A program made the position numbers and the translations under genes. A stretch of 64,000 nucleotides of DNA from Gracilaria domingensis (lineage: Eukaryota > Rhodophyta > Florideophyceae > Gracilariales > Gracilariaceae), in assembly GCA_022539475.1 (NCBI GenBank), contig VCMS01000043.1:62001-126000 (forward strand), read 5' to 3'. The notes under the pieces were generated by a model that was not told the DNA's origin, did no database searches, and worked only from the letters and a program-made list of their open reading frames with translations. Positions 21,279 to 33,100 of this stretch are shown here, piece by piece (position 1 is the stretch's first letter; each line of letters opens with the position of its first letter).

Positions 21279-24200
21279 ATGTCGGGCACACAAGATGGGT
21301 TCCTTGGCAAGCTCCCAAAGCTCAAGGTTCCAAACGATTACATCTTGTGGCGGCGTCGTCTCCTCGCTTATCTTCGCCGAAATGACGCTTTCCTCTCCAG
21401 TTTGGATCCACGCCTCGATGGGTTTCCTCCAACTAACCGCACCATGAAGTCCTGTTTTAAAAAGTCCGTCAAGGCCAAGAGCACCAGCACTTTGTGCCTT
21501 GGTGACTCCGCTCTCGCTCTCGTCCGTAGCTTTGTGGATGACGACGACAAGACCGCGAAGGACCTCTGGGATGAACTGCAATGCGTCTACACTACCTCGA
21601 ACACTCAGGCCGTGCAAAACATCCGTCACCGCTTGGATTCCATCCTCTATAAGGAGAACGAGGATTGAAATGCGCATGTATCCAAATTCCTAGAAATTGT
21701 CGGTAAACTTGCAACTTTCGACGAGGAAATCTCGGAGAAAGAAAATTTATCTAAACTTATCCGCAGCCTTCCTAACTCATTCGCCCCTTTGGCCATGATT
21801 TCCAACCTCACGGACGTAGGCTTTGACGCTCTCATCACAGCAATCGAAGCGGAAGTAGCGCGCAGGAAGAACCTGAACCACCCGCAAACCGCCGCTGCTT
21901 CTTCCACTTCGTCTTCAACAACGAAACCACAGGCCAACACAGCAAACCGTAACGGGCGAAAAAGAGGTAACAGTCGCAACAAGTCTTCCTTAACCAAAAT
22001 AGAGATGACAACAACTGTTATTACTGTGGTCGTCGTGGGCATTATGCGCGTGATTGCTACAAAAGAAAGCGCGACTCCGGGAGCGGTAGCAATAACTCAC
22101 GGAACCAATCTATGGAACAACAAGAACAACACAACCGCTTGAACAACGGCTACAACGGCGGTTACAATCGATCCTCACAAAAACACCAAGGAGGTCAACG
22201 TCAATCAAACTGGAACTCTGGCTTTAGACCAAGGGGGGATGGAAATGGTAGTCACAGCTCCAACCCCCGCTCATATGTGGTGCAAAGGCATGATGATCCA
22301 CCTCCTTCACCTGGCTTCCATTTCAAATTGGCAAGGTACCGGAGTAACATTGCATTACTCTCACAACACAAAGTTGACTCTGCATACATCGATTCAGGCG
22401 CTGCTCACCACTTCTTCCATTCGCGAAATTCATTCATCCGCTACGAGCGAATCGACATCGAACTCGTTCAAGCCGCCTCAGGCACGGCTCGTCTTGTTCG
22501 AAAGGGCCATGTTTGGATCCCTTTGAACAACGGTACAGTCGTGGAGGCGTACTACGCTCCAGTATTTGAGTCGAACATCCTTTCAGTCGGTGTGCTAAGT
22601 GGAGACTTCGTTGTGATGTTCACTTCAACGCTGCGCCCTTTCAATGGTTGCTTCATTATGGATCCTAATCGCGACTCTAAGGTAATCTGGGAAACATCAA
22701 TCCACCAAGGGCTCTTCATCATGGACCTCAGTGACCAAGAGAAACAGGTAATGGTTGTGAACGCCGGTAACACCAAGCAAGAACTGGCTTTGGAATGGCA
22801 TGGACGTACTGGTTACCAAATCCAAGCAGGTACCAGAATCTAACGAAAGCCTTGGACTCTGTTTCCTACTTTCAACGATCCATCCTCGAGTCCTCGATCT
22901 GCGTCCCATGCCTCACCGGCAAGATGAAGCGCAGCCCGCTGATCGCGAGACCACGATCCGTTTCAACCTCCAATCCATTGGAGCTTATCCACATGGACGT
23001 GTCTGGAAAGGTCTCGCCTTCTCTCTCCGGCGCCATATATGCCCTTGCAGTCCTTGATGACTACACTTCAAAGTCAGACGTCTTCTTCCTAACGGACAAG
23101 ACTGGGGCAAACATTCTCAAAAACTTAGAATGGTATAAGCGCCGTTCTGAGCTTGAGCTCAACCACTCGTTTCGACTCAAGAATGTTCGCTTAGACGGCG
23201 CAGGCGAATATAAGAGCAACGAGTTGGACTTATTCTGCCACAACAACGGTATCAAACTGGACTTCTCTCCGGCCTATGCCTCTGAATCTAACGGAGCTGC
23301 CGAGAGACTCATCCAGAAACACAGGACCAGAACGCGCGTGCTCTTGTTTGCGAGCAAACTCCCAATCTCTTTCTGAGCGGAAGCTATGAATCATGCAAAC
23401 TGGTTACGCAAACGAGCACCCTCCTCTCGCATCCAGGGACGGATCCCGATGTTGGAGTGGGACCCATCGACAAAGATCGACTTCTCTCACGTTCCGAACT
23501 TCAGACAGCCCGGCTATGCGTTCGTCTACCGCTCGAAATCTGTTCGGAACAAGAAGTTCTTACCACGGTCAGTGTTGTCACACTTCGTGGGCATGCAGAG
23601 TGACAATATTCTCTTCCGCGTCTTCGTACCGGAAAAGAACTCTGTCATGACTTTTGGAAACTTGGACTTCAAGCCGATTAACTCTTCTCCTTTACCTGAC
23701 AGATCTTCACTACTGGAAGGCATTACCCGCCAACAGGAAACTGAGGGAGCAAGTCCTGTCGACGACCCTTCTGACAGCACCGACTTGGAGGAACACCTGG
23801 TCATGGCTTTCACTGCCATCACACAGAACTTTCCACAAGTATGGGTTTCCAAGAAGACAATGGACTACCCTTCATTGCCGCACTCATTCAAGGAAGCGTG
23901 CAAGGACCCTGGGTGGTGTGAAGCCATCGATCGCGAAATGAGTGCCTTGGTAAAACGAAAAACATGGGAACTCATCCCTCGTGAAGCGTGGATGAACCTA
24001 GTTCCGTTTACTTGGGTGTTCAAGGAGAAAATGCTCGATGGTATTGGGAAGAAGTTCTTGAAGAAGTCACGCTGTTGTCTAGGCGGAGACAAGCAGAAGC
24101 CCTTCATCGACTTCGACCCACACAACACTTATGCCTCAGTGGCTTGCCACGAAGCTCTTCGTATTCTTTTGGCTTTCTCTGCTGCGGACAACCTCATTCT

Positions 24201-25458
24201 GGAAGGAGCTGACATTTCAAATGCATATCTCTACGGCAAACTGGACGTCCCATTCATAATGTAACAGCCCACCGACTCCTCAGGCATTCAAGAAAAGCCT
24301 GGCCACGTCTGCAAACTACTAAACTCCCTTTACGGGGCAGTTCGGGCCGGCATTATCTGGGGATCTCTGTTCTCTGACACTCTATTGTCATGGAGATTTG
24401 TCACTTCCGCTCTTGACCCTCGTGTCTTCATGTTCCGAGAAGAAGATAGATTCCTAATCATCGCCGTAATCGTGGATGACTGCGCCTTCGCTGACAATAA
24501 CTTGGATCTTCTAGCTTATTTCAAAGAACGACTAGCGGCGACCTTCGACGTAAGAATTTATGGTGAGCTGAAATCCTTCATTGGTTGGAGCATCCAGCGC
24601 TCTCCACTAGGAATCAAGGTGACCCAGTACGGATATGCCGTACAATTATTGAAGAAGTTCGGCATGGAAGGATGCAACATGGTTCAATCTCCTTTCCCGT
24701 CCGCAGCCGATCTTCTCTCTACAAGAAATGACCAACAAACACTTTCAACTGAGGATCATGCGAACTACAGGGCTGGCATGGGCGAACTTTTCTACATTGC
24801 GATATCTACTCGACCTGATCTTTCCTTTCCTGTTTCTGCTCTTTCAGAACATCTTCACAACCCGTCCGATCGACACTTTGGTCTACTCAAACGTATTTTC
24901 ATATAATTGGCTGGAACATTGGATTATGGACTTCATTACCGTGGTAACGTTCCCATCAATCCCGATTCTCTTCGTGCGTACGCTGGCGCCGAGTGCGGTG
25001 GATGTATTGAAACGCGCTAGTCTACCACCTGGTACGTAACGGTCGTCAATGACGCACCTATCATGTGGAAGTCAAAGCGTCAAACTGTTCTAGCGCCTTC
25101 ATCGGCAGAAGCAGAGTACGTTGCACTTTGCGCCTGCACCAAAGACGTAACGTGGATTCGAAAGTTGTTTTGGGAATTCGCACACCAACAGCCTTGGAGC
25201 GAGAAATACTGGTACGAAGCCACGAAAGTCCTAGATAACAGCTCGGCTGCGTTATCGCTCACCACGAATCCACAAGTGTCAGGGCGCAACAAGTACATCG
25301 ATTTGAAAATGCACTTCGTTCACGATCAGCATCGAAAAAATATCATTGAGCTGGTAAAGATCCCAAAGAGTCTACAGATCGCTGACATATTGACGAAGTG
25401 CGCGTCCCTTCAAGAGTTGAAGAGAGTGATCAGCTGGATGCGACTTGAATCGTTCTGA
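21279..25458 (+). mobile_element. Ty1/copia retroelement fossil
   Basis: Internal region of a Pseudoviridae-type (Ty1/copia) LTR retrotransposon. Parts in order: Gag with N-terminal LPKLKVPNDYILWRRRLLAY and a zinc knuckle CYYCGRRGHYARDC (near 22020); aspartic protease with YIDSGAAHHFF; GAG-pre-integrase; integrase core with HMDVSGKVSPSLSG and LDGAGEYKSNELD; reverse transcriptase (LIPREAWMNLVPFTWVFKEK, VIVDDCAFAD); RNase H (APSSAEAEYVALCACTKDVT) up to 25458. Integrase before RT gives the copia order. It is broken, with about four or five breaks, so it cannot be active; domains remain easy to recognise, which suggests moderate age. The 215-bp repeats at 19655 and 25957 may be what is left of its LTRs. 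Confidence 0.92.
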
Positions 25459-25956
25459 ATAAGAATTGTTGGCATCAACTAACCAAACTAAAGTCTTTGT
25501 TTTGACCTGAATGGATTCCTTTTTTCTGTTTTTGCAATGTGAAGTATCTTTGCGTTTTGGTGTTATCTATTTTAGATCCCAAGTTGTCGTAATGGTTCAC
25601 AATCCTTCTCCTTCTTCTTGCAGAGGCACATGTGGTTTTTTTCCATAGGGTTTTATGCATGATGTCTAGGTTTTGCAGTTTACTGGTGTGAACTAAATGT
25701 CTCGTGTTTGAGATATTGTGTACGTGTTTTTTGTTATGATTGTTTTGAAGGTAACTTTTGTTATTGTTTGTTGCACCACGCCTTTAGCATCTGAAGGAAG
25801 TTGCTAAGGATGGGAAATCTGCTAGAGAGCGGTTTTTACGGACCCGGCTCTTCGGTCCATCTGTTGAAATGATTACTTTGTTGAACGTTTGTTGAAGTCA
25901 CTGAATTGGACTTCGAATGTGGTGTAGGAAGAGTAGTTGCCTCGCCTTGAGGGACG
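25459..25956. other. Downstream of the copia pol frame
   Basis: T-rich non-coding sequence up to the right 215-bp repeat. A purine-rich stretch at about 25790-25832 could be the polypurine tract, but this is not certain. Confidence 0.35.
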
Positions 25957-26170
25957 CTGTTGAAATGCGTCGCTCTAACGCAAGGCGAGAGCACCACATA
26001 CACGTTGGTGTATGCGCTGTGCCGGGGCGGGTGCACTGCACTGCGCCGCCGGCGTGCACAGTGTCAATAAATGTTGCAAGACCGATCGGCGCGCTGCTGC
26101 ACTTGCCGACGGTCAGCCATGCGTCTCACCACCTCCGACCTTTCCCGCGCATCCGCGCACGCAATATATG
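25957..26170 (+). repeat. 215-bp repeat flanking the copia element, right copy
   Basis: Partner of 19655-19869, same orientation, about 6.3 kb away. It also includes the AATAAA-containing stretch. Confidence 0.7.
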
Positions 26171-27515
26171 CGTCAAAGATCTACTAGTTGGAAAAGCTGT
26201 TTCATTTATGACATGGCTTGTGCGGCCTTCATAGTTTCAAAATTTTTAGTATTCATAGCTGTTCCGTTCTCTTAACTTTTCTCATCATTCTATGCTTGGT
26301 TTTGACGCACAATACAGATAGACTGAAACAGGACCGTAAACTACGTGGATGCAGTTTGCAAGAGTAGCAACCCGCGTAAGTTCCTTTCACAATGATCTGT
26401 TAAACACAAGGAGTGTCACTCAATTGAATTCTGTTGCTCGGAAGCGACGGGGGTCCATCTGGCTCAAAGCTTCCAGAGCATCGGAACTCAACTCTTGCTT
26501 CATTGCCACAGATCTTGCAAAATCTCGTGTACCCGAAAACCTGTGAGAACCGCTCTTATCTTGATTTTCTCTGAATACTTTCTTGGGTCTTCGTACGATA
26601 ACGATATCGTATATACAACGATTAGACTCCCTCTCAGCGAACTTAGCTTTGAAAGAACTTTACCTTCATAGAATCTCATTACTGGTGAGTTAGCAAATGC
26701 GTGGCAGGTGACAAAGTTGCGAGCATCTTTGTGAGAGCCGCCAAGGCGAGCTGCGATTAAATGAAAATTTTGTCGTCTAGGACCATTTGCAAGCTGTTCC
26801 CAACCAGACGGTAAAATTGACTGCAATGGTCTGAGCCTATTTTGAAGAATTTTGTAGTTTTCTGAAGTCATGCATGCATGCACGCCCTTATTTATTTGCT
26901 CACCATCAAATCCATAATAGTTAAGAAACCCTTTATGATCTCTATATGCTTGAACATTGGCTTAATCTCTGCGGTCTAGACCAAAAGGGCGAATCGCAGG
27001 CCCATAAACTTGAATAAATAAAAGAGACAAAACGAAAGTCATTAGTTGGCCCTGTTTGTCGGTAGTTTGTCATGTATTAGTCATCATTGAGAGCGTTGAG
27101 CTTTTTGCTAAACGTTTGTGAAATACTCCTAAAAATATTGGTAAAAGCTTTCCCTTTTGAATGTAGCGAACTAATCTGTGAGTTTTTGAAAAACGCTGCA
27201 CCGCAAGTAGTCTTAAACAAACACTTTCAAAAGTTTGCACATATCTGTTGAGCTGTTTGCATGTGAAGCCTTTCTCACCAATATTTGTTGGTACAAAGTG
27301 AGACGACCTCGCCCAGGAGAGTGTCAGATCTTTTATCGGCATTGTTCAACGTGTATGATCTACCGTTACGTTTTTCATTTTCAATGCCTCTCTGTAGGGC
27401 CCGCACGTAAGACAACAGGTCGTTTTGTTCAACGTGTACATGTGTACGAAGAGTTGACTAACTAAATGTTTTCTATAGTAGTTAGTTAGTTAGGTCCTAT
27501 TTTTTGCTATAGTTA
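26171..27515. other. Intergenic, no recognisable gene
   Basis: AT-neutral sequence. The longest frames (minus 26500-26883, minus 27070-27342) show no family resemblance. GTTAGTTAGTTAG near 27479-27491 is a short simple repeat just before the Harbinger end. Confidence 0.45.
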
Positions 27516-27570
27516 GGGCCTTTTTAAGCAAGCGTACCAGCCGTTCCAGCGTGCCAGCGTACCAGACCAG
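27516..27570 (+). repeat. Harbinger-type left end with subterminal repeats
   Basis: GGGCCTTTTTAAGCAAGCG followed by GTACCAGCC, GTTCCAGC, GTGCCAGC, GTACCAG. Its reverse complement, CTTGCTTAAAAAGGCCCTA, equals the right end at 38063-38453 with the piggyBac-type MITE removed, so this copy shows the empty TTAA site. Confidence 0.7.
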
Positions 27571-27870
27571 AAACGACTCTGATTGGCTGCATTAAAAGCT
27601 CGTATTATATTAAATTCGCGTCCAATTTACTGCTTATTGAAGCTGAGCTGGTTTTGGATTTCAAATTTGAATGCCACTGACAACATCAGAGCCTGTCACC
27701 GCATACACTTTCGAAAACCTTCCTATCCCAACAGCCTTCTTTGGCTACCCTATAATCTCCACGGCGAACGACGCTCCCCCTTTCGCAATTTCTGTTACTC
27801 CCCTACAACAAGAACAATCCACCAGTTTGGCGCCGGTCTTGTTTTGCTTTTAAACACTCCTAATGTTATC

Positions 27871-29418
27871 ATGGAGCTTCGAAATAATCCTGAACGGATC
27901 GCGGCGAGGGTACGACGATTTTCTGGCAGTTCCGGTCCATCCTCTCCTTTTCGAGCCTGTTCGGTTTTCATTCCATCTTCAACTCGTTTCCCCGACAGCG
28001 CAGAAAAGGACACACAGTCTTTTCCATGTATCCCAGAACACTCCAACGCCGACCTACAGGCCCAAACCAATCATGTGAACCCGATTGCTTCTGAGTCTCT
28101 AGCGGAAACAGAATGCCCGGAACCGAAACCAAGACCAACACCACCTGACATATTGTGTACACTTCTTTACAAGAAGTACAAGAAGCCGGATTTACAAGAA
28201 CTTGCTGCACAACTAAAGCTCGTGAAGCGTGGAAACCGACAGGATATTATTGACCGCATTTTGGTTCATTCTCGTGTTATGCATATCCGTAGACAGGAAA
28301 CTCCAGGATGTTTCAACAATTCTGAGCTGTCCAAAATGTTTAGAGAGTTTGAATAGAACAACCTTACATGGGACACCTGTGCCTCAATTTCAGTCCTAAT
28401 CGACCAATTGCCCAAACGCGAAAGAAAGCAGTGGAAGCAAAAGGTTCGACTTGCACAACAGTTTTCGTCTGCTGTTAATGGAGCTCCCATTCCAATAGGA
28501 GAGAGCTCTATGGATGTGGTTGAACAATCGCTTCCACAAGAAGAAGAGGCTACTGTTCCTAACTTTTCGATAAACGAGTTGGCTCGTTTGGTCTTGATTC
28601 TGCGGGACGATGAGCAGTCTAGAGCGGCGGTACACAATGCTGTGGCTCTTGAATTGACGAGGTCTCAGTTGGATGCTGGAGTTCATCGTGATTTGTTCTG
28701 GACAGCCATTGAAATGCGTTTCAAAAATTTTCTGCTGGTGACTAGGGAAGATTTCCGTAGACACATGGATGATGTAGAGTCTGCTTCTCCTCCTTTAGCC
28801 CATCACTCTGCATCACTGTTGAAGCATCATTACACGGAGGCCAAGAGAGATTTTACCGAATACTACAACAAATGGAACCAATCTGGACAGAACGATTCGC
28901 AGCGTTTTGTTGACTTTTTACCTACTGTTAGGCCGAATGTGTTGCAAAGCTCTTCGAAGAGGAGCTATATCTTGTTCTTTGTTTGTCGATGTGGCACGCC
29001 AAATGTTGACACTAATTTGCTGCAAATGGTCTCCAGCGAGGTAGCGAAAGGGGTTGGATATGAATCGAGGTTAGATAGTATCGAGGACAGTGACTGTGAA
29101 GCCCAGCCGGCTAAGAAGAAGCGTCGCTCTGCATATACCGCAAGCCTCAAAAATCTTGGGGACTGTTGGGCTACCTTGTCAAAGTCTACGTTGCACATTT
29201 CCGAAGCACTTACCAACAACAATAAAACTGCTGCTGCGTCTGAGCGTGTACAGAGGATCCATAACAACCTTGATCTGCTGCGTGCTGAACTTCGCAACAG
29301 ATGTCTTGACAAGAACTTTGAGGAAGATGATGCTGGAGTGCAAGCAGAGTGCTTTATTAAGGAGATGTCAATCAAGCACATCAACAATTTGATGAATTGC
29401 TTGAAGGAAGACAACTAG
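27871..29418 (+). CDS. SAP-domain transposon-associated protein with one in-frame TAG
   Basis: From the ATG at 27871 (MELRNNPERIAARVRRF) the frame runs to a TAG at 28354-28356 and, in the same frame, on to 29418; together about 515 codons. The part after the TAG has no ATG near its start, so it is not a separate gene. Domains: a Ser/Pro-rich N terminus; a SAP-like helix-extension-helix (KPDLQELAAQLKLVKRGNRQ, then DIIDRIL), which in other proteins binds AT-rich DNA; a basic KRERKQWKQK; an acid stretch; a helical middle domain (LVLILRDDEQSRAAVHNAV..LDAGVHRDLFWTAIEMRF); a basic nuclear-type signal AKKKRR; and a C-terminal coiled region. Position just inside the Harbinger-like end suggests it is the element's DNA-binding partner, in place of the usual Myb-like protein. 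Function is inference. The TAG may be decay or read-through. Confidence 0.6.
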
Positions 29419-29542
29419 TGCTTTGTGGATGTTACGTCGATTCGAGTCTGTGCAGGACATAGATTAGCATAGCTTTACTGGAGTAAATGAAGTTTTTCAC
29501 GTCTGAACTTATGCTAGGCGCCATATCGAACGAAACGCTCTC

Positions 29543-30058
29543 TCACCAGAAAACCCAGCATCTTGCTCTCGTGTTGAAGTCGAAAGCTGACCGAGAGTGC
29601 CATTCATTTTCTTGAGGAGAATGCCCTCGCGACGATGGAGCGCGTGGTGAGTACTGCGGGGAGGAAGGTGAGTATTGCGGAGAACTTGGAGACGCCGTAT
29701 TACCTGTTTGATAAGCACCAGGTCCTCGACCATGTCGTGCACCCTCCTGTCGCACGAAGACAGACGTGGAGGGCGAATACCACTGAGCAGCAGGAGAGCT
29801 TAGCTTAAATGCCGGAGACCAAGGACGGTAAGCTCTTGGAATTCCAGGGCTGTAGTTCAGACAACCAACACCACCGTACCTAGCAGCTGGTGATGCCGCT
29901 GTTGAGTTTAAGCCCGGACTTGTTGGGTAATATGTGGCACCGCAGGAACCTCCACCCCTTGCAGCTCTAGCAGCACTAACAATGTAGGCCGGGCCTGTCG
30001 GGTTTAATCCAGTACTTGCCGAGTCCCACCATATCTCACGTGAGACATCATGGTGCAT
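29543..30058 (-). pseudogene. RPB1: RPB1 C-terminal domain fragment
   Basis: The minus-strand frame encodes degenerate heptads of the RNA polymerase II largest subunit tail: YYPTSPGLNSTAAS, NYSPGIPRAYRPWSPAFKLS, QWYSPSTS, then SPSSPQYSPSSPQYSPRAP. In a live polymerase this tail is phosphorylated and recruits RNA-processing factors. No RPB1 core is attached; upstream on the same strand comes a ferlin-like gene instead, and the RPB1 front part lies beyond it at 35410-36226. Interpreted as a fragment of a split, dead RPB1 copy. Repeat content is clear; the link to the front fragment is inference. Confidence 0.65.
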
Positions 30059-30071
30059 GGTGCACCATGAT
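30047..30071. repeat. Short palindrome
   Basis: ATCATGGTGCA-TGG-TGCACCATGAT: 11-bp perfect arms with a 3-base centre, next to CTCACGTGAG (a 10-bp palindrome, 30036-30045). At the boundary between the RPB1 tail fragment and the ferlin-like gene, possibly a junction scar. Confidence 0.6.
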
Positions 30072-30192
30072 TTCCTCCATGGCTTTGATCAGCTACCCAG
30101 GCGGAACTATCTGTCATTAGCTTTTCAATCCGATTACTATATGTGTCAATTTTTTCTTAGTACTCCAATTTCTTTTCAATGGGAATTACATG

Positions 30193-33100
30193 TCAAATTT
30201 TTTGGCTTGCCATCTCTGAATAGAAATTCAATATGTTACTGTTTTCTTCAATTAACAGAGTTCCTAAAGGATTCTTCTTGAAACGTGAATGAAATCTTAA
30301 TGACAGAAGCACTCCAGTATTTCCGGCTGGGCTACACTGGAGGACGGCTTCCAGTAGCATTCGGTCCTTGACCTCAATGCGCACGGAACCTCCAGGCATT
30401 TTCACACGACTCTCAAACATTCCAAAGAAGTTTGGGTTGTCGCTATCTATGATGGGATCGTGCTTTTTGGTGTAGAAGTCGGGATATCCGCCATATAACC
30501 TTGCGGTAAGGTACGGGTTGCACTGCGCACCAATCTGCTGCAGGTTCATACCGCGAAGCACATATATGCGAACAACCACTTTCGTCGGCACAAAAACGGG
30601 ACCAAATGAGCGAAGCGATATCAGCCGAACTTTTCTTGTTTCATCGTCGTCCCTCTTCCTTACCTCAATGACGTCAAGACGAGCTTTGAACTTTCCAACC
30701 GCAGGGCGTGAACCTTCTAGAGCTGCTCGCTTCTTTTCCGTTGTGACCAGAAGTACGAGTGCTACGCACCTCGTCAAATGGAAGAATAGGCGGAAATGCT
30801 GCACCGTTTCGCTGTCCTTGCTCAGTGTACTGAATTCTTCTAAAAGCGTTTCCCAGAGATCGATTGTCGGCACGGAAAGGGAGAAATTCACCGTAGGCGG
30901 GTTCACTGAAGTCAGATTCCAGTTCCACAGTACAATATCCACCGCTCTTCTTTAAGTGTTTTATCCCGTCGTAGTAAATCTTGTCGTCGTCAACATCTAG
31001 GAGCGATGACAGTGAAACATCCTCATCGACCTCAATCCCCAACGCCTGGGCTATATCAGGCATCATGTCAGCAAGCACATCGGCAATATTATATTCAATG
31101 CACGAATAGGCGCAAGAGCGGCGGAGATCTTCTCGGCAACACTCCCTCCCTTCTGCTCTTTGCTCTTCTGTTCACCTGTCGCGCTCTTCTGCTTGTCATT
31201 AATCCAAAAGTCAACTTTAAAACATCCTTGCTCTCATGCATAGTCAACATGTTCCTTCGCTCGCGACGCTCATGTTACTTAACTTCATGCAAACGGAGAG
31301 ATGTTCTGCTGATTGCTTCTTCTCCTGCACGTTTTGCGTTGCATTGGAATTGATAGTTTCGATTACTGTCATACAGACGTCCTGGCACTGGCGCATCCGT
31401 ACCAAAGGAGTCATCAATAAGCGTTTCTCCCGTGAGAAGTTTTCGGTGATGTTCCGAAAGCCATTTCTCGAGCGGTACCCACGCCATAGACACGACATCC
31501 ACAGTCTCCGAGTGGTTATAGTCCGCAAAAACGTATATGATCAGCGCTGGTGCCAAACGGAGGTCCTCTGGTATTTGGATGTCCAGAACTAGCACACGAA
31601 GAGTATTGGAATTTCCTTCATATGCCCTTTACTGAAGAATAGCACCCCGCTTCGACTGCTCTGGGCTTAGTGAGATGGCCGAAATAGCGCATTCAACCCA
31701 TAACTTGCCAACTGCGTACCGAAGGAACTTAATGTCGTGAAGACCGACTAAAGATATCCTCAAAACGGAGTCCGAGCGTGCGGGGGATGATGGCTGAGGC
31801 ATTGAGTGTTCAATAGCAAGTTCTGTCAGAACAAGTTGGAAATCAGCGAGAATCTCACCTACTATGACTCCAGAATTCACAGAGAATACGGGATACCACT
31901 TTGCAAACTGAAGAGAAGGTTCAGCCGTATCCAATTCCGCACATGGAATAATTGGTCTTCCTAGGTACTCCATAATCTCTCCATCGTCGTCGTCATATAT
32001 CAATACATTAACATTCGGCTTTCGTTGGCCCTCTCTCATGTTGACATCCGTCACCTCTACCGCTTCTTTCCACAACGGCGACATAGTTCGACGGCAAAGC
32101 ACAGATCCCGGACATCTCTTGTCTCCCATGACCACCACAAATCTTAGGTCCGAAAGACCGTCGTCATCAGCTGCTGGCAGATTTCGCCCCTGAATAATTA
32201 GAGCACGGAGAATGTACGATCTTTGAGGCCATAGAGTCATCGAATATATATACGTCTTTGGAACAGTTACCATTCGATACATCTCCTCTCCAATTGGAGC
32301 AACTCTGGGGCTCAATATGACATTCTTCACATCCACAGGCCTAATCTCGTCCTCGAGATTCTCTTTCTTCTCAGGCTGCGACACGCTATCGGCTTGAAGT
32401 GGTGCTTCAACACTGTGATTTTCAACGCCCTGCGTCTCATTCTTTGTAGGGTCGTAACGAGATAAACTAGCAAACATAAGAATACTTCCTGGGACGCAGT
32501 TTTCATTCGCATCCAATACATTATTCCCCGGATGCCCATAAACATCCGTCTTGGATCTCGCTGTCCACATATCAAGTGCTTCGCAGGAAGTCTCAAAAAT
32601 GCCTTCGGTTGCCACTCCGATTCATTCTCATCGCCACCTCTCTGCTCTGCCGTTATCTCTTCCTTGTCGGCTAGACGTTTCTCAAGATCTTTTACGGTCG
32701 AAGGCTTTCCAGCCGAAAATGTTATGAATAGGTCTGGAATCTGTTCCACGTCCTCGGGAAGCTGCATAATGGGAATGAAAACGGCAGATCGTTCTTGCCA
32801 TTCGACACACATGCTCTCAATAGTTGGCTTCTCCATTGTTTCGCCAAAGTGATAAAGTCCTATTCGAACATCTAAGCGAACGGGCCAACCGTCTTTCAAC
32901 GACAACTCGGTGGCGCGAAGTACCCAACTTGTGGAACTGGAGAGTCGGTCGTGGGGGAGGTGTGCATGATCTAACAAATGGTGCGGCGATTTCGCCTGGC
33001 TTCGCACCTACGCCAATTAACACTCTCCCACGGAACGCAACCCCTTTGTCATACGGGTCAGCTTCTCACTGCGGGTTTCCATAAAAGTTAAAGAATCTTG

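Noticed and set aside
28408-29418. Separate 336-residue gene downstream of the SAP-domain frame
   Set aside because: No ATG at its start; it is in the same frame as the upstream part across one TAG, so both belong to one gene.
33000-33070. An intron beginning GTGAG in the ferlin-like gene that would remove the TGA
   Set aside because: The sequence it would remove encodes the ferlin-type YGxP..FRGRVL segment, so it is coding.
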